Positions 35,011 to 44,471 of a DNA stretch of 64,000 bases are shown here, piece by piece. Below the pieces are notes generated by a model. The model saw only the letters and a list, made by a program, of their open reading frames with translations. It was not told where the DNA came from and did not search any database. The DNA is from Candidatus Poribacteria bacterium (GTDB lineage Bacteria; Poribacteria; WGA-4E; WGA-3G). The stretch's first letter is position 1; every line of letters starts with the position of its first letter. The stretch spans positions 1 through 64,000 of the forward strand of contig JAPPNJ010000090.1 in NCBI GenBank assembly GCA_028818705.1. The letters are read 5' to 3'. A program made the position numbers and the translations under genes.

Positions 35011-36687
35011 GTGACAGCTCCGCTTCTCCACATGCAGGGGATTACCAAAGATTTTCCAGGCGTGCGCGCCTTAGACAACGTCTCTTTTGAAGTTAATCGT
35101 GGCGAAATCCACGCGCTCTGTGGAGAAAACGGGGCAGGCAAATCGACGCTGATTAAGATTCTCGGTGGCGTTTATCCGTCCGGCACTTATGAGGGGCAAC
35201 TGTGCCTTGATGGGACCGAACAGCATTTCTACACCGTGCGCGATGCAGAACGCGCCGGGATCGCTGTTATCCATCAGGAATTGGCTCTTATTCCAGAGAT
35301 GACGGTCGCCGAGAATATCTATCTCGGTAAAGAACCGCAACGCAATGTAAAGCTAAGACAAATTCTGCCTGTGAATCAGAATCAACGGTATAAAGCCTAT
35401 AAAGGCTTTACCGGGTATGAAGCCCGTGTGGGCTTCCCCGGGGCAGAATTTAGTGTTATTGATAAACAAAGGCTTTACCATAACGCGGGACAACTCCTTT
35501 CGCAATTCGGATTGACACTCCCACTGGATCGTCCGGTTTATGAACTCGGTATTGGGCAGCAACAACTCGTAGAGATAGCAAAGGCTTTGGAACCTAGCTT
35601 GCAAGTCAATACTGCTTCACCCAGTAACTCGCTGCTGCTCGTGCTTGACGAACCGACAGCTGCCTTGACAGAAAGCGAAGTGGAGATGCTCCGGCAAATC
35701 CTGACGCAACTCCGAGAAAAGGGTATCGCCTGTATCTATATCACCCATAAACTTAAAGAGATCTTTCAAATTGCCGACCGAGTGACCGTGCTGCGTGACG
35801 GCAAAGCAGTCGCAACGCAATCCATTGAATCTCCCGAATGCACCGAAGAAGTACTGATTTCGCAGATGGTCGGTAGGGAGTTAACGGCGTTCTTCCCGAA
35901 ACGACAATCGCCTTCGAGTTTCGAAGACTCATCAAGTCCGGAGGCAGCACTCAGGGTAGAAAATTTAAGTACCTATCCGTCGGAACCGCCCCAACTTGAA
36001 GAGATCAGTTTTGAGGTGCGACGTGGGGAAATCCTCGGTATCGCAGGCTTAATGGGTGCAGGCAGAACAGAACTGATTAGTACTATCTTTGGGGCTTATA
36101 GCGGGAGATGGCGTGGAAAAGTTTTCATAGATGGTGTTCCTGTTCAAATTCACTCCCCATATCAAGCGATACAACACGGATTGGGATTGGTCAGTGAGGA
36201 CAGGAAACGTTACGGATTACTTTTAGATGTGGATGTTGTTCGTAATATGACGCTTGCGAGCCTCGGTGCATCGTCAGATCTTGTATCCTATGGCGTAATT
36301 GACGACAACGCGGCATCTCAGAAAAGTGAGCAGTATGTGGATTCTCTGCAGATTAAAACGACTTCGCTCAATGTCCCTGTGAACCATCTCAGCGGCGGTA
36401 ACCAACAGAAAGTAGTGCTGGGTAAGTGGTTAATGACACAGCCGAGGGTGTTGTTCCTTGATGAACCGACACGCGGTATTGATGTCGGTGCCAAGGCGGA
36501 AATCCACGCACTCATGGTAAAACTCGCGCAAGAAGGCGTTGCAATTGTGTTTGTGTCCTCTGAATTGCCGGAGATTTTAGGCATGAGCGATCGGGTTTTG
36601 GTACTACATGAAGGCAAAATCACGGGTGAATTTATCAACGATAATCTGACGCAAGAAGACATCTTAAGGTGCGCAGCTGGGAGTTAA
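35011..36687 (+). CDS. sugar ABC transporter, double ATPase subunit (RbsA/XylG/MglA type)
   Basis: The 558-aa product has two ABC domains. The first has Walker A GENGAGKST (38-46), signature GIGQQQLVEIAKAL and Walker B LLLVLDEPTAAL. The second has the usual degenerate P-loop LMGAGRTELI, then LSGGNQQKVVLGKWL and VLFLDEPTRGID. This is the ATPase of carbohydrate importers of the CUT2 class. No permease or binding-protein gene is next to it, so it must serve partners elsewhere. Residues 113-147 are an extra 35-aa segment not found in relatives: it is a translated palindromic repeat (separate entry). Without it EPQRN joins SVIDKQRLY, the normal alignment. GTG start. Confidence 0.9.
   Translation: MTAPLLHMQGITKDFPGVRALDNVSFEVNRGEIHALCGENGAGKSTLIKILGGVYPSGTYEGQLCLDGTEQHFYTVRDAERAGIAVIHQELALIPEMTVAENIYLGKEPQRNVKLRQILPVNQNQRYKAYKGFTGYEARVGFPGAEFSVIDKQRLYHNAGQLLSQFGLTLPLDRPVYELGIGQQQLVEIAKALEPSLQVNTASPSNSLLLVLDEPTAALTESEVEMLRQILTQLREKGIACIYITHKLKEIFQIADRVTVLRDGKAVATQSIESPECTEEVLISQMVGRELTAFFPKRQSPSSFEDSSSPEAALRVENLSTYPSEPPQLEEISFEVRRGEILGIAGLMGAGRTELISTIFGAYSGRWRGKVFIDGVPVQIHSPYQAIQHGLGLVSEDRKRYGLLLDVDVVRNMTLASLGASSDLVSYGVIDDNAASQKSEQYVDSLQIKTTSLNVPVNHLSGGNQQKVVLGKWLMTQPRVLFLDEPTRGIDVGAKAEIHALMVKLAQEGVAIVFVSSELPEILGMSDRVLVLHEGKITGEFINDNLTQEDILRCAAGS
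35344..35451 (+). repeat. palindromic repeat inserted in frame in the ABC ATPase gene
   Basis: It starts with AATGTAAAGCTAAGACAA (35344-35361), an 18-mer found again, intergenic, at 47454-47471. The inner part is bounded by AAATTCTGCC (35360-35369) and its exact complement GGCAGAATTT (35442-35451), and contains two further hairpins, TAAAGCC/GGCTTTA (35391-35410) and GAAGCCC/GGGCTTC. It adds exactly 35 codons (V113-F147), so the frame is kept. This resembles protein-coding palindromic elements of the Rickettsia RPE type. Confidence 0.75.
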
Positions 36688-36688
36688 A

Positions 36689-37177
36689 TTGAAAAATAGA
36701 AACGAAATCTTTAAAACAGAAACACCTGAGGAGACACAGGTACTCGGTGAAAAACTCGGAAAAACGCTCAAACAGGGGGATGTCATAGCACTTATTGGTG
36801 ATCTCGGTACGGGTAAGACCTGCTTGACGCAAGGTATCGCGCGAGGTGTAGGCATCGCACCTGATGAGATTGTCAGCAGTCCTTCTTATATTCTAATCAA
36901 CGAATACAATGGAACGGTGCCGATCTACCACATTGATTTGTATCGACTCGAAAACAGCGAGGAGATCGCCGAACTCGGACTCAGCGAATATGTAGAAGGC
37001 GACGGGATTTGTATCATTGAGTGGGCAGAACGGATGGCGGACGCCTTGCCTGATCACTGTATAAAAATTCATATAACGCTTGCAGAGACAAACACTTCAT
37101 ACGAGCACAAACCAATATTACAAAGCCCTGCTGATGAAAACATCCGACACATCGAAATTCAACATCCTATACCTTGA
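36689..37177 (+). CDS. tsaE: tRNA t6A37 synthesis ATPase TsaE
   Basis: The 162-aa product has Walker A GDLGTGKT (38-45), the family string SSPSYILINEY, the HIDLYRL motif and IIEWAER near 110. TsaE is the P-loop ATPase that resets the TsaB-TsaD complex during threonylcarbamoylation of tRNA. It starts at a TTG one base after the ABC ATPase stop, with GGGAG upstream. Its last 44 bases overlap the start of the next glycosyltransferase gene. The C-terminal 25 residues are longer than usual. tsaB lies 20 kb away. Confidence 0.92.
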   Translation: MKNRNEIFKTETPEETQVLGEKLGKTLKQGDVIALIGDLGTGKTCLTQGIARGVGIAPDEIVSSPSYILINEYNGTVPIYHIDLYRLENSEEIAELGLSEYVEGDGICIIEWAERMADALPDHCIKIHITLAETNTSYEHKPILQSPADENIRHIEIQHPIP

Positions 37178-38309
37178 TAGCGGTTCGGGCATCGGAGGCG
37201 GTCAACGGAGCCTTCTACTGTTGTTAAGCCTGTTAAACAAAGATCGCTTTACGCCTTTCGTCGGATGTCTTGGGGATAGTCCTTTTGCAGCGGAAGTCGT
37301 AAAGACAGAAGCAAGTATCGTCCCTTTGTCTCTACCGGCTGCACACAACAAAACCGATAAGGTGAAGCGGTTCACGCTCCGCGATCTTTTGGATGATCTT
37401 CGACAACTTCAGGTTGTTCTCCAACTCCATCGAGCGGTAAAACGACACGCCATTGACCTCATCCATGCAAATTCACTTTCGGTGGCACTGCTGGGTGGTA
37501 TCGTCGCGAGACTAAATCGCATCCCGATCCTGATGCACAAACGTTACGCAACCTCCTACGGCATTTTAGACAGATTCTGCGAGAGACTCCTTCATCGCGT
37601 GATTCTGGTGTCAGAAGCGACCCGTTGGGATTTTGCGCCCGTGGCAAAGCAAACACTCATCTATAACGGCGTAGATTTGGACGCTTTTCAGGCATCACCG
37701 AAAGAGGTAGAAACGCTTCGGATAGAACTTGTTGGTGATTCGCCTGACTTACCTATACTCGTCGGTGTTGTGACGCGGATTACGCCAGAAAAAGGTATCC
37801 ACTTTTTAATCCGTGCGATGGCAGAACTCAAGGAGAAAACACCTGTTAAATTGCTGATTGTAGGCGGTCCATATTTCCAAAAAGACATTGACTATATGGA
37901 GGCACTAAAACAGGAGGTCGTAAATCTCGGTGTTGAAGACTCAGTGATTTTCACCGGATTCTTATCCGATACGCGGGTTGTAACAAGCCTACTTGACATT
38001 GTACTGGTGCCATCTATTATTCCAGAGGCATGTCCACGTACCATCATCGAAGCGATGGCGGTAGGCAAGCCTGTTATCGCGACACCACTCGGTGGGAGTA
38101 AAGAACTTGCCACACCCGAAACAGGGATTTTAGTGCCTCCTGAAGATGCCTCAGCGATTGCAGACGCTGTAGCAACTCTCACAACCGACAGAGAACGATT
38201 GCAGGCGATGGGAGAAGCCGCTCATACCCGTGCCGCGCAGCTATTCAGCAGCGAAAAGAACATCGCCCTGACAGAGGAAGTTTACACTGAGCTGCTAATA
38301 GGGACTTGA
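37134..38309 (+). CDS. GT4-family glycosyltransferase
   Basis: From ATG 37134 the product is 391 aa, a GT-B fold. The N-terminal part has the GIGGGQRSLL nucleotide-fold entry typical of glycogen-synthase-like GT4 enzymes. The C-terminal part has VGVVTRITPEKGIHFLI, the PSIIPEACPRTIIEAMAVGKPVIAT stretch with the conserved EAMA/E7E-like region, and TGILVPPEDASA. It transfers a sugar from a nucleotide donor in the cytoplasm, probably in surface glycan assembly. The gene starts inside tsaE (44-bp overlap). Confidence 0.85.
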   Translation: MKTSDTSKFNILYLDSGSGIGGGQRSLLLLLSLLNKDRFTPFVGCLGDSPFAAEVVKTEASIVPLSLPAAHNKTDKVKRFTLRDLLDDLRQLQVVLQLHRAVKRHAIDLIHANSLSVALLGGIVARLNRIPILMHKRYATSYGILDRFCERLLHRVILVSEATRWDFAPVAKQTLIYNGVDLDAFQASPKEVETLRIELVGDSPDLPILVGVVTRITPEKGIHFLIRAMAELKEKTPVKLLIVGGPYFQKDIDYMEALKQEVVNLGVEDSVIFTGFLSDTRVVTSLLDIVLVPSIIPEACPRTIIEAMAVGKPVIATPLGGSKELATPETGILVPPEDASAIADAVATLTTDRERLQAMGEAAHTRAAQLFSSEKNIALTEEVYTELLIGT

Positions 38310-38330
38310 TACGTAAAGGAGTTAGTGATT

Positions 38331-39359
38331 ATGGATGGAGACAGAAAAAAAGTTAGTAGTTCACCGCAAGGTAACCAAGTCAGTCAAGGGCAGTTGAGAC
38401 AGGTATCCCAATTGTTTGGCGAAGGTATCAGCAATACTGAAGATTGGGTAGAGATTCATCGTACCAACGATGAATGGGAAGTGCGACTGGTCCAAGCCAC
38501 TCTGAGTGCGCAACAGATCCGGTGCAGGCCGATTGAACTAAAACAGGAACGTCAAACGGCGCTTCTTGTGGCACCAGAGCACGAAGTGGCAGCTATGGAA
38601 CTGGTGAGTCGCATCGGCGTAGCTGTCACAGATAATGAAATGGCAATGCAATCTGAAGAGGCAGCGGCAGCACTTAAGCAACGCGATATGGCTGTTGCCC
38701 AAGAAAACCGAAGTCAACAACCAGATTTCGATGATTCGACAGAATTACTTATCTCCGAACGCGAAGGTGTCGGCAGTGTTGTCTATATTACCGGGCAAGG
38801 CTATGAACTCCGCGTCGGTCCCGAACCGTATGTCACCATTCCAGAAAGCGATTGGGAAGAGTTCACAGATTTTAGTGCACAACGTCAAGAGTTTGTGATC
38901 CTGCTCCGTCACGAATACCCGGCACTTTTTGAGTGGATTCAAGAGGGAAAACTACTGGCAGAATTTACTCGTCTTATCGAGATGACGTATCAAGATGGTG
39001 CACCGATTCCTGCTTCCTACAGACCCGGTAATGCTTCCGATGTTGAGGAAATGGATGGCCCCCCTTATCATCCGCTTGCGCAGTTGAGTCTGACTGTGGC
39101 AGTGGTTTCGTTGATTGCTGTACTCTTTCAAGTGCCTTGGTCTGTCAACCTTGTATTCGCTGTAGTGGCAATAGCATCGGCGGTCGCCGCTAAATATCAG
39201 ATCGATGCAAGTGAAGGAAAATCTACAGGCGTTCCGATGGCGCTGAGTGCGATTGTGCTTGCGTGTCTTGTCGTCGTCTTTGCATGGTGGTTGGACCAGC
39301 GTCCCGAACCGGTAGCACCAGAGAACCCGCCGCTCCGTGAGATGGTCGAGGATCGGTAG
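38331..39359 (+). CDS. DUF2007-like / membrane protein of unknown function
   Basis: ATG 38331 is 9 bases after AAAGGAG; product 342 aa. Residues about 38-90 (WEVRLVQATLSAQQIRCRPIE...) look like the DUF2007 signal-transducing-type domain: a short ferredoxin-like fold found before membrane segments. The middle is acidic and unrecognised. Two or three hydrophobic helices lie at about 248-315 (LAQLSLTVAVVSLIAVL and later MALSAIVLACLVVVFAWW). Inner membrane. Function unknown; it follows the glycosyltransferase by 21 bases. Confidence 0.6.
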   Translation: MDGDRKKVSSSPQGNQVSQGQLRQVSQLFGEGISNTEDWVEIHRTNDEWEVRLVQATLSAQQIRCRPIELKQERQTALLVAPEHEVAAMELVSRIGVAVTDNEMAMQSEEAAAALKQRDMAVAQENRSQQPDFDDSTELLISEREGVGSVVYITGQGYELRVGPEPYVTIPESDWEEFTDFSAQRQEFVILLRHEYPALFEWIQEGKLLAEFTRLIEMTYQDGAPIPASYRPGNASDVEEMDGPPYHPLAQLSLTVAVVSLIAVLFQVPWSVNLVFAVVAIASAVAAKYQIDASEGKSTGVPMALSAIVLACLVVVFAWWLDQRPEPVAPENPPLREMVEDR

Positions 39360-39619
39360 GTACTAACAACACCAATTATCTACTCATATCCAGAAAACCA
39401 GAACTATTTAGCTTTCGACTTATTAATCATTTTTGTAGAAAGTCGCACTCCTACACGGAGGAGTCAGGAATCGGAGTTTCCTTCTACAGAAGATTGGGAA
39501 TGAAGCCTGGTAAGAGCCAGGTAATTTAGGTCGGAATACACTCCAGAGGCTGGTGATGTCGTAATGTAGGACAGTTTTGTAATTCAGTCCGAGGTAGGAC
39601 TTGTAAGCGGAAGGCGGTC
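39360..39619. repeat. intergenic region with dispersed GTAGGAG-type repeats
   Basis: TCGCACTCCTACACGGAGGA (39451 onward) and GGAATCGGAGTTTCCTTC followed by TACAG (about 39469-39489) are members of the repeat family described elsewhere. CCTGG...CCAGG (about 39505-39520) forms a small hairpin. No gene is seen. Confidence 0.45.
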
Positions 39620-41563
39620 ATGTCAGAAGAGAGACACCAACCCCAAATCGGAACTGAAACGACTTCGCTCCTCCTTCCTCTCGTTATCGGTGTGATACTT
39701 ATTTTACTCAATGCGTATTGGATTGCACTGGTCAGCGGTATCTATCACTCCCTGAATCCTGCTTATGCTTCTCTATTTATCCCCCCGATTGTCAACCTCT
39801 TTTTTGGGCTGATGCTCAACACGTTGCTAAAGCGGATTCGTCCACAACTCGCCTTGAGCCGCGCTCAACTCCTCTTAGTCTATCAGATGCTGGTTATGCT
39901 TTGCGTGGTCTCTGGGCATAACCCGATGGACTTTATTTTGGGAATTTTGGCGCATCCGTTTTGGTTTGCTACCTTTGAAAACGAATACGCAACTCTGTTT
40001 CACAGGTATATCCCGTCTTGGTTCACTGTTCAAGATAAAGACACTCTCACGGGTTTCTTTGAGGGCAATTCGACCTTATATACAGCAAGGCACCTATCAG
40101 CATGGATAGGTCCAACCTTGCTTTGGTCGTTTGTTACGTTTGTGCTGTTTTTTATCTTGATGTGCTTTAATAGCATTCAGCGTTTGCAGTGGAGTGAACG
40201 GGAGCGGCTTAGTTATCCGATTGCACAACTCCCGATAGAGATGACCACGCCACGCTTTTTCTCAAAGCGACTGTTGTGGCTTGGGCTTGGTATCTGTGCG
40301 GCGGTAGAACTTCTCAACGGACTCCACGTGCTTTATCCGCCTGTGCCAGGTGTTCCACTCAAAATCCCGGACTTCGGAGCGAAAATTTTTACGACGAAAC
40401 CTTGGAGTGCTATTGGATGGCTCCCACTCTTCTTTTATCCTTGGGTCATTGCCTTGACCTTTTTTGTACCGCTTGAACTTTCGTTTTCAGTCTGGTTTTT
40501 CTTTTTATTCACAAAGTTGCAGCTGATTTTAGGGAGCATGGGAGGATGGAAATCGTTACCGGGTTATCCCTACTACAACCAACAAGGAATTGGCGCATGG
40601 TTGACCCTCGGAATCTTGATTCTATGGGTAAGTCGCAAGCACCTCAAAACGGTGTTTACTATGGCTTTGAAACCCTCTGATAACGGCACTCCTGCTTTTA
40701 GAAACGAACCGCTTCAATATCGCACGGCTCTGCTTGGGATTTTGATTGGGGTCATGATACTTGTCTTGATTTTTCAACAGGCTGGTATGTCTGCCGGAAT
40801 TCTTCTCGCCTTTCTATTCCTGTATTTTCTCATGTCTATCGCCATAACATACGCAAGGGCAGCGGTCGGTGTGCCTTATCATGAAGTGATTTGGACGCAT
40901 CCGCCACTGATGCTGGTCTCGGTTTTAGGTGTGCGACGGATCGGTGCGGCGAATCTGACACTATTTACTTTTTTGTATCCGTACGTTCGGGATAACGTCT
41001 CACACCCGATGCCGAGTCAGTTAGAAGGGTTCAAGATAGCAGAGCGAGCGCCAGCCTCTCAGAAAAAGATGACGATTGCTATGATAGTCGCTCTGTTGGT
41101 CGCAACGCCTGCTTCTTTCTGGGCGTATTTGCATCTGATATACCAACACGGTGCGGTCCGAACTGAGGGATACATTATCGGTATCGGCTTTGAAACCTTT
41201 GAACGTCTGCTGCTGCCGTGGTTGCAACAATCACACGCTACGGATAGCACAGGATTGAGTTTCACGGCGTTTGCCTCGCTATTCACGTTGGGATTAATGT
41301 TTTTGAGAAGGCAGTTTATATGGTTTCCTTTTCACCCAGCAGGTTATGCGCTGGGTTTATCTGCGGGAATGGTTTGGGTCTGGAGCGCGGTATGCGTCGG
41401 TTGGACCATCAAGGCGGTTCTACTCAAATTCGGAGGTTTGCGACTCTATCGGCAGGCAGCGCCATTCTTTGTTGGCGTAATTCTGGGTGACTTTCTGACG
41501 GGAACGTTTTGGAGTCTGGTTGGCGCGGTCTTTGAGATACCGGTGTATCGGGTTTGGTATTAG
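39620..41563 (+). CDS. large multi-pass membrane protein (DUF6785-like)
   Basis: The 647-aa product has about 14 hydrophobic segments distributed over its whole length and short charged loops, and no extramembrane domain. The segment FFVPLELSFSVWFFFLFTKLQ recalls a family annotated DUF6785 in Planctomycetes and Poribacteria-like genomes, with a transporter-like outline (oligopeptide-transporter-like hydropathy). Function is not known. GGAAGG lies just upstream. Inner membrane. Confidence 0.65.
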   Translation: MSEERHQPQIGTETTSLLLPLVIGVILILLNAYWIALVSGIYHSLNPAYASLFIPPIVNLFFGLMLNTLLKRIRPQLALSRAQLLLVYQMLVMLCVVSGHNPMDFILGILAHPFWFATFENEYATLFHRYIPSWFTVQDKDTLTGFFEGNSTLYTARHLSAWIGPTLLWSFVTFVLFFILMCFNSIQRLQWSERERLSYPIAQLPIEMTTPRFFSKRLLWLGLGICAAVELLNGLHVLYPPVPGVPLKIPDFGAKIFTTKPWSAIGWLPLFFYPWVIALTFFVPLELSFSVWFFFLFTKLQLILGSMGGWKSLPGYPYYNQQGIGAWLTLGILILWVSRKHLKTVFTMALKPSDNGTPAFRNEPLQYRTALLGILIGVMILVLIFQQAGMSAGILLAFLFLYFLMSIAITYARAAVGVPYHEVIWTHPPLMLVSVLGVRRIGAANLTLFTFLYPYVRDNVSHPMPSQLEGFKIAERAPASQKKMTIAMIVALLVATPASFWAYLHLIYQHGAVRTEGYIIGIGFETFERLLLPWLQQSHATDSTGLSFTAFASLFTLGLMFLRRQFIWFPFHPAGYALGLSAGMVWVWSAVCVGWTIKAVLLKFGGLRLYRQAAPFFVGVILGDFLTGTFWSLVGAVFEIPVYRVWY

Positions 41564-41789
41564 GGTAACTGTCGGCTGTTAACAGTCGGCAGAAAGAATT
41601 AGGCGCAGTTAGGAAATCTCGCCTACTGTGTATCGGGAGCGCGTCTGGAGTTCACTGAGAGTCTACACATTATAATAATTCATCATAATTATCTGTAATT
41701 ATTTAGTTGACGCTTCAACCGATATATGGTAGAGTTAAGCGTCAAAAAAGAGTGAGATTGTCTAATCCCTACAAGAATAAGGAATTTTA
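41564..41789. repeat. intergenic repeat region before the TIGR04282-like gene
   Basis: CTGTCGGC-TGTTAAC-AGTCGGCAG lies just after the preceding stop. The stretch from AGGAAATCTCGCCTACTGTG (about 41608) through ATAATTCATCATAATTAT (about 41690) is similar in order to 45906-45993, so both are copies of one composite repeat. No gene is seen. Confidence 0.5.
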
Positions 41790-42479
41790 TTGGTGAAGGT
41801 GTGTGTTATTGTTTTTGCTAAGAATCCGATGCCGAATCAGGTTAAGACACGGCTCATTCCAACGCTCTCACCGGAACAAGCGGCGAGACTATACACCGCA
41901 TTTCTTACAGATTGGTGTGAGATACTCGCCAAACTCTCTGGTGTGGACTTAATCATTGCATATACACCCACAGAGGCAGAAGCGGATTTACAAGCGTTAA
42001 TTGGAGACAATGCCACCTATATCCCGCAAATAGGAACGGATCTTGGGGAACGGCTCACTTCAGCAACACAGTGGGCAGCTAAACAAGGATACACAAAGAT
42101 TTTACTCGTTGGATCCGATAGTCCGACACTACCGATCTCATATATCTCGAAAGCGCTCACACTGCTTGACTCGCGAGACATTGCTATTGGACCGAGTACA
42201 GATGGTGGCTATTATCTCATCGGCTTTTCTGCGGCAAATGTGGCAGTGCCAGTGCCGTTTGTCTTTGAGGAAATTTCATGGAGCACGGCAGACGTTTTTC
42301 AACAGACAATGACACACATCTATTCAGCAAAGGCAACGGTCGGACTATTACCGCCATGGTATGACATAGATACGGCCGAAGATTTGGCGTTTTTGCATGC
42401 ACACATATCGGCGATGCGGCTCGCTGGCGGTATGGTGCAGGCAGTCAGAACAGAAACACTATTAGCAGAATTATTTTAA
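41790..42479 (+). CDS. TIGR04282-family glycosyltransferase/nucleotidyltransferase-like protein
   Basis: The 229-aa product (TTG 41790, or GTG 41793) has a nucleotide-sugar-transferase-like fold: IVFAKNPMPNQVKTRLIP with the N-terminal KTRL signature, GSDSPTLP (metal-binding Asp) and STDGGYYLIGF. This is the family once named DUF2064, annotated as arsenosugar-biosynthesis glycosyltransferase in some genomes and similar to CofC guanylyltransferases. No partner radical-SAM arsenosugar gene is near, so the substrate is open. Cytoplasmic. Confidence 0.82.
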   Translation: MVKVCVIVFAKNPMPNQVKTRLIPTLSPEQAARLYTAFLTDWCEILAKLSGVDLIIAYTPTEAEADLQALIGDNATYIPQIGTDLGERLTSATQWAAKQGYTKILLVGSDSPTLPISYISKALTLLDSRDIAIGPSTDGGYYLIGFSAANVAVPVPFVFEEISWSTADVFQQTMTHIYSAKATVGLLPPWYDIDTAEDLAFLHAHISAMRLAGGMVQAVRTETLLAELF

Positions 42480-42498
42480 TAAAAAAGGAGAATTGATA

Positions 42499-43230
42499 AT
42501 GGGACAATTAGATGGGAAATTTGCTATTGTAACAGGTGGAAACCGTGGAATCGGAAGAGGGATTGCAAGGGGACTTGCGGCGGAAGGCGCAACGCTAACT
42601 ATTGCTGCAAGAGATGCTAAACTTCTTGAGGAAACCGCTGACGAATTTCGAGCGAATGGCACAAAGGTGCTAACTGTTCCAACGGATGTAACGGACGAGA
42701 CACAGATTAAAGCACTCTTTGAAAAATCGATGGATGAATACGGACGCTTGGACATCCTCGTAAATAACGCAGGGGCATTCAATGGGGGTCCGATAGGTGA
42801 ACTCGCAACAGACGATTGGGATTGGGTCATTAATGTGAATCTCCGGGCGCCGTTCATCTGTACACGCGAGGCGTTCGCAATTATGAAGGCGCAAGGTGAA
42901 GGTGGACGTATCATCAACGTCGGGAGTATTTCTGCCCATCGGGTTCGTCCTCGGACAGCACCTTACAGTGCCAGCAAATTCGGCATCTGGGGCTTGACGC
43001 AGGTAACGGCATTAGAAGGAAGAGTCCACGGCATCACAGCGAGCTGTTTACAACCCGGTAATACCTACGTAGAGCGTCATCAAAATCGTCCACAGGAACC
43101 CACTGAACCGATGATGGATGTTGACGATCTGGCACAAGCCGCTGTTCTCATGGCAACCCTACCGCCAAACATTAATATGTTAGAAGCGACTGTTTTGCCT
43201 ATCGGTCAGCTTTATGTTGGGCGAGGCTAA
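42499..43230 (+). CDS. short-chain dehydrogenase/reductase
   Basis: The 243-aa product is a classical SDR: cofactor motif TGGNRGIGRG (12-21), NNAG (about 89-92), catalytic Ser in GSISA and the YSASK tyrosine-lysine pair. AAAGGAG is 8 bases before the ATG. It uses NAD(P) to oxidise or reduce a hydroxyl or keto group of an unknown substrate. It is followed after 20 bases by a phytanoyl-CoA dioxygenase-like gene; the two probably act on related compounds. Confidence 0.93.
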   Translation: MGQLDGKFAIVTGGNRGIGRGIARGLAAEGATLTIAARDAKLLEETADEFRANGTKVLTVPTDVTDETQIKALFEKSMDEYGRLDILVNNAGAFNGGPIGELATDDWDWVINVNLRAPFICTREAFAIMKAQGEGGRIINVGSISAHRVRPRTAPYSASKFGIWGLTQVTALEGRVHGITASCLQPGNTYVERHQNRPQEPTEPMMDVDDLAQAAVLMATLPPNINMLEATVLPIGQLYVGRG

Positions 43231-43250
43231 CATGTAGCCGGAGACACATT

Positions 43251-44471
43251 ATGAAAGTAGATCGGACCCAATTTATGGAAGAAGGTTACCTCGTGTTTCG
43301 AGAGGTAATCCCACCGGAGGAGCTGGACCCGCTTCGAGAAAGTTATGAATTAATGGTATCTCGTCAGCGAGAACTCTGGTCACGAGAACGAGCACCAAAC
43401 GACCCACCTGGCGGCGTATGGGAGACTTCAGCACAACCACGCTTACTCCTCGGACGCGACCCACTCGCGGGACATGTCGATGAGAAAACCGCCAGTGCTA
43501 TCGAAATTTGGGCACATGAAAATATGCAAGGTGTCAGCAGTGAACTCCTTGACACGGAGGATGCAGGTGTTACCGAGATGATGCTCATGTGCAATCCGGT
43601 CAAAGACCGCGGTCCCGCTACTTGGCATCGCGATCATCACCCTATTGATACCGCGCCATTACAGGGCTACATCGACGATATTGTAGAGACAGGACCGCGT
43701 TACGTTCAGTGGAACCTTTCACTCTACGACGACAGTGTGTTATGGGTGCTTCCAGGTAGCCATTTACGCGTGAACAGTGAAGCGGAAAACGAGCAGCTGT
43801 TGGCGGATCCGAAGGTTCCGTTACCGGGTGCTGTCCAAACACACCTCAATGCAGGCGATGGGGTTGTTTACATTCTGCCAATTTTGCATTGGGGCAGCAA
43901 CTATAGTAAAAAGATGCGTCGCACGATTCACGGTGGGTTTGCAAACTATACCCATTATCCCGCGTCTGACTATTTAGATTACCTATCACCCGAAGTACAA
44001 GAGAAGTTTGACCGGTGGAATGCACGCAGTAATCAAATGAAAACTTGGTGCGAAGAGGCACTCCGAGCTACTATTGAGAAGGATGCCACTGCATATCATA
44101 CCGCCTTGGAAAAACTGCATCCAGAGCGAGGCGAAAAAGCGAAGATGCTCTCAACCGTCTTTTTGTGTAAAGCTGCGTGTTTTGTTGCGCTGACACACGG
44201 TTATGAACTTGCGGACCTTCCAGACGAACTCAAGAATCGCGGCAAAGGTCCTCACCCTATTACTCTTAATTGGGGACCGCCTTTCGCCGAGCGGTTCACA
44301 AAAGAGGAAGCATCTGTCTTATGGGATCGCTTCAAGCCGCTTGACGCGCTTCTTAAAACCGACGAAGAACTGTATCTGCCAGGATTCCAATCGGGTCCGA
44401 TGCACTACTATTTCAACGAAATGCCTGCTGACTTCGGTGTCGCAGATTTCATCAAAACGTGGGAGCTATAG
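43251..44471 (+). CDS. phytanoyl-CoA dioxygenase (PhyH) family Fe(II)/2-oxoglutarate enzyme
   Basis: The 406-aa product has the PhyH iron triad: His126 and Asp128 in TWHRDHHP and the distal His213 in ILHWGS, with an Arg (KKMRRTIH) placed to bind 2-oxoglutarate. It is longer than human PhyH owing to a C-terminal extension (about 120 residues) of unknown role. It hydroxylates an unidentified substrate in the cytoplasm. Enzymes of this family are strongly expanded in Poribacteria-like genomes. GGAG precedes the start. Its end overlaps the convergent isomerase gene by six bases. Confidence 0.9.
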   Translation: MKVDRTQFMEEGYLVFREVIPPEELDPLRESYELMVSRQRELWSRERAPNDPPGGVWETSAQPRLLLGRDPLAGHVDEKTASAIEIWAHENMQGVSSELLDTEDAGVTEMMLMCNPVKDRGPATWHRDHHPIDTAPLQGYIDDIVETGPRYVQWNLSLYDDSVLWVLPGSHLRVNSEAENEQLLADPKVPLPGAVQTHLNAGDGVVYILPILHWGSNYSKKMRRTIHGGFANYTHYPASDYLDYLSPEVQEKFDRWNARSNQMKTWCEEALRATIEKDATAYHTALEKLHPERGEKAKMLSTVFLCKAACFVALTHGYELADLPDELKNRGKGPHPITLNWGPPFAERFTKEEASVLWDRFKPLDALLKTDEELYLPGFQSGPMHYYFNEMPADFGVADFIKTWEL

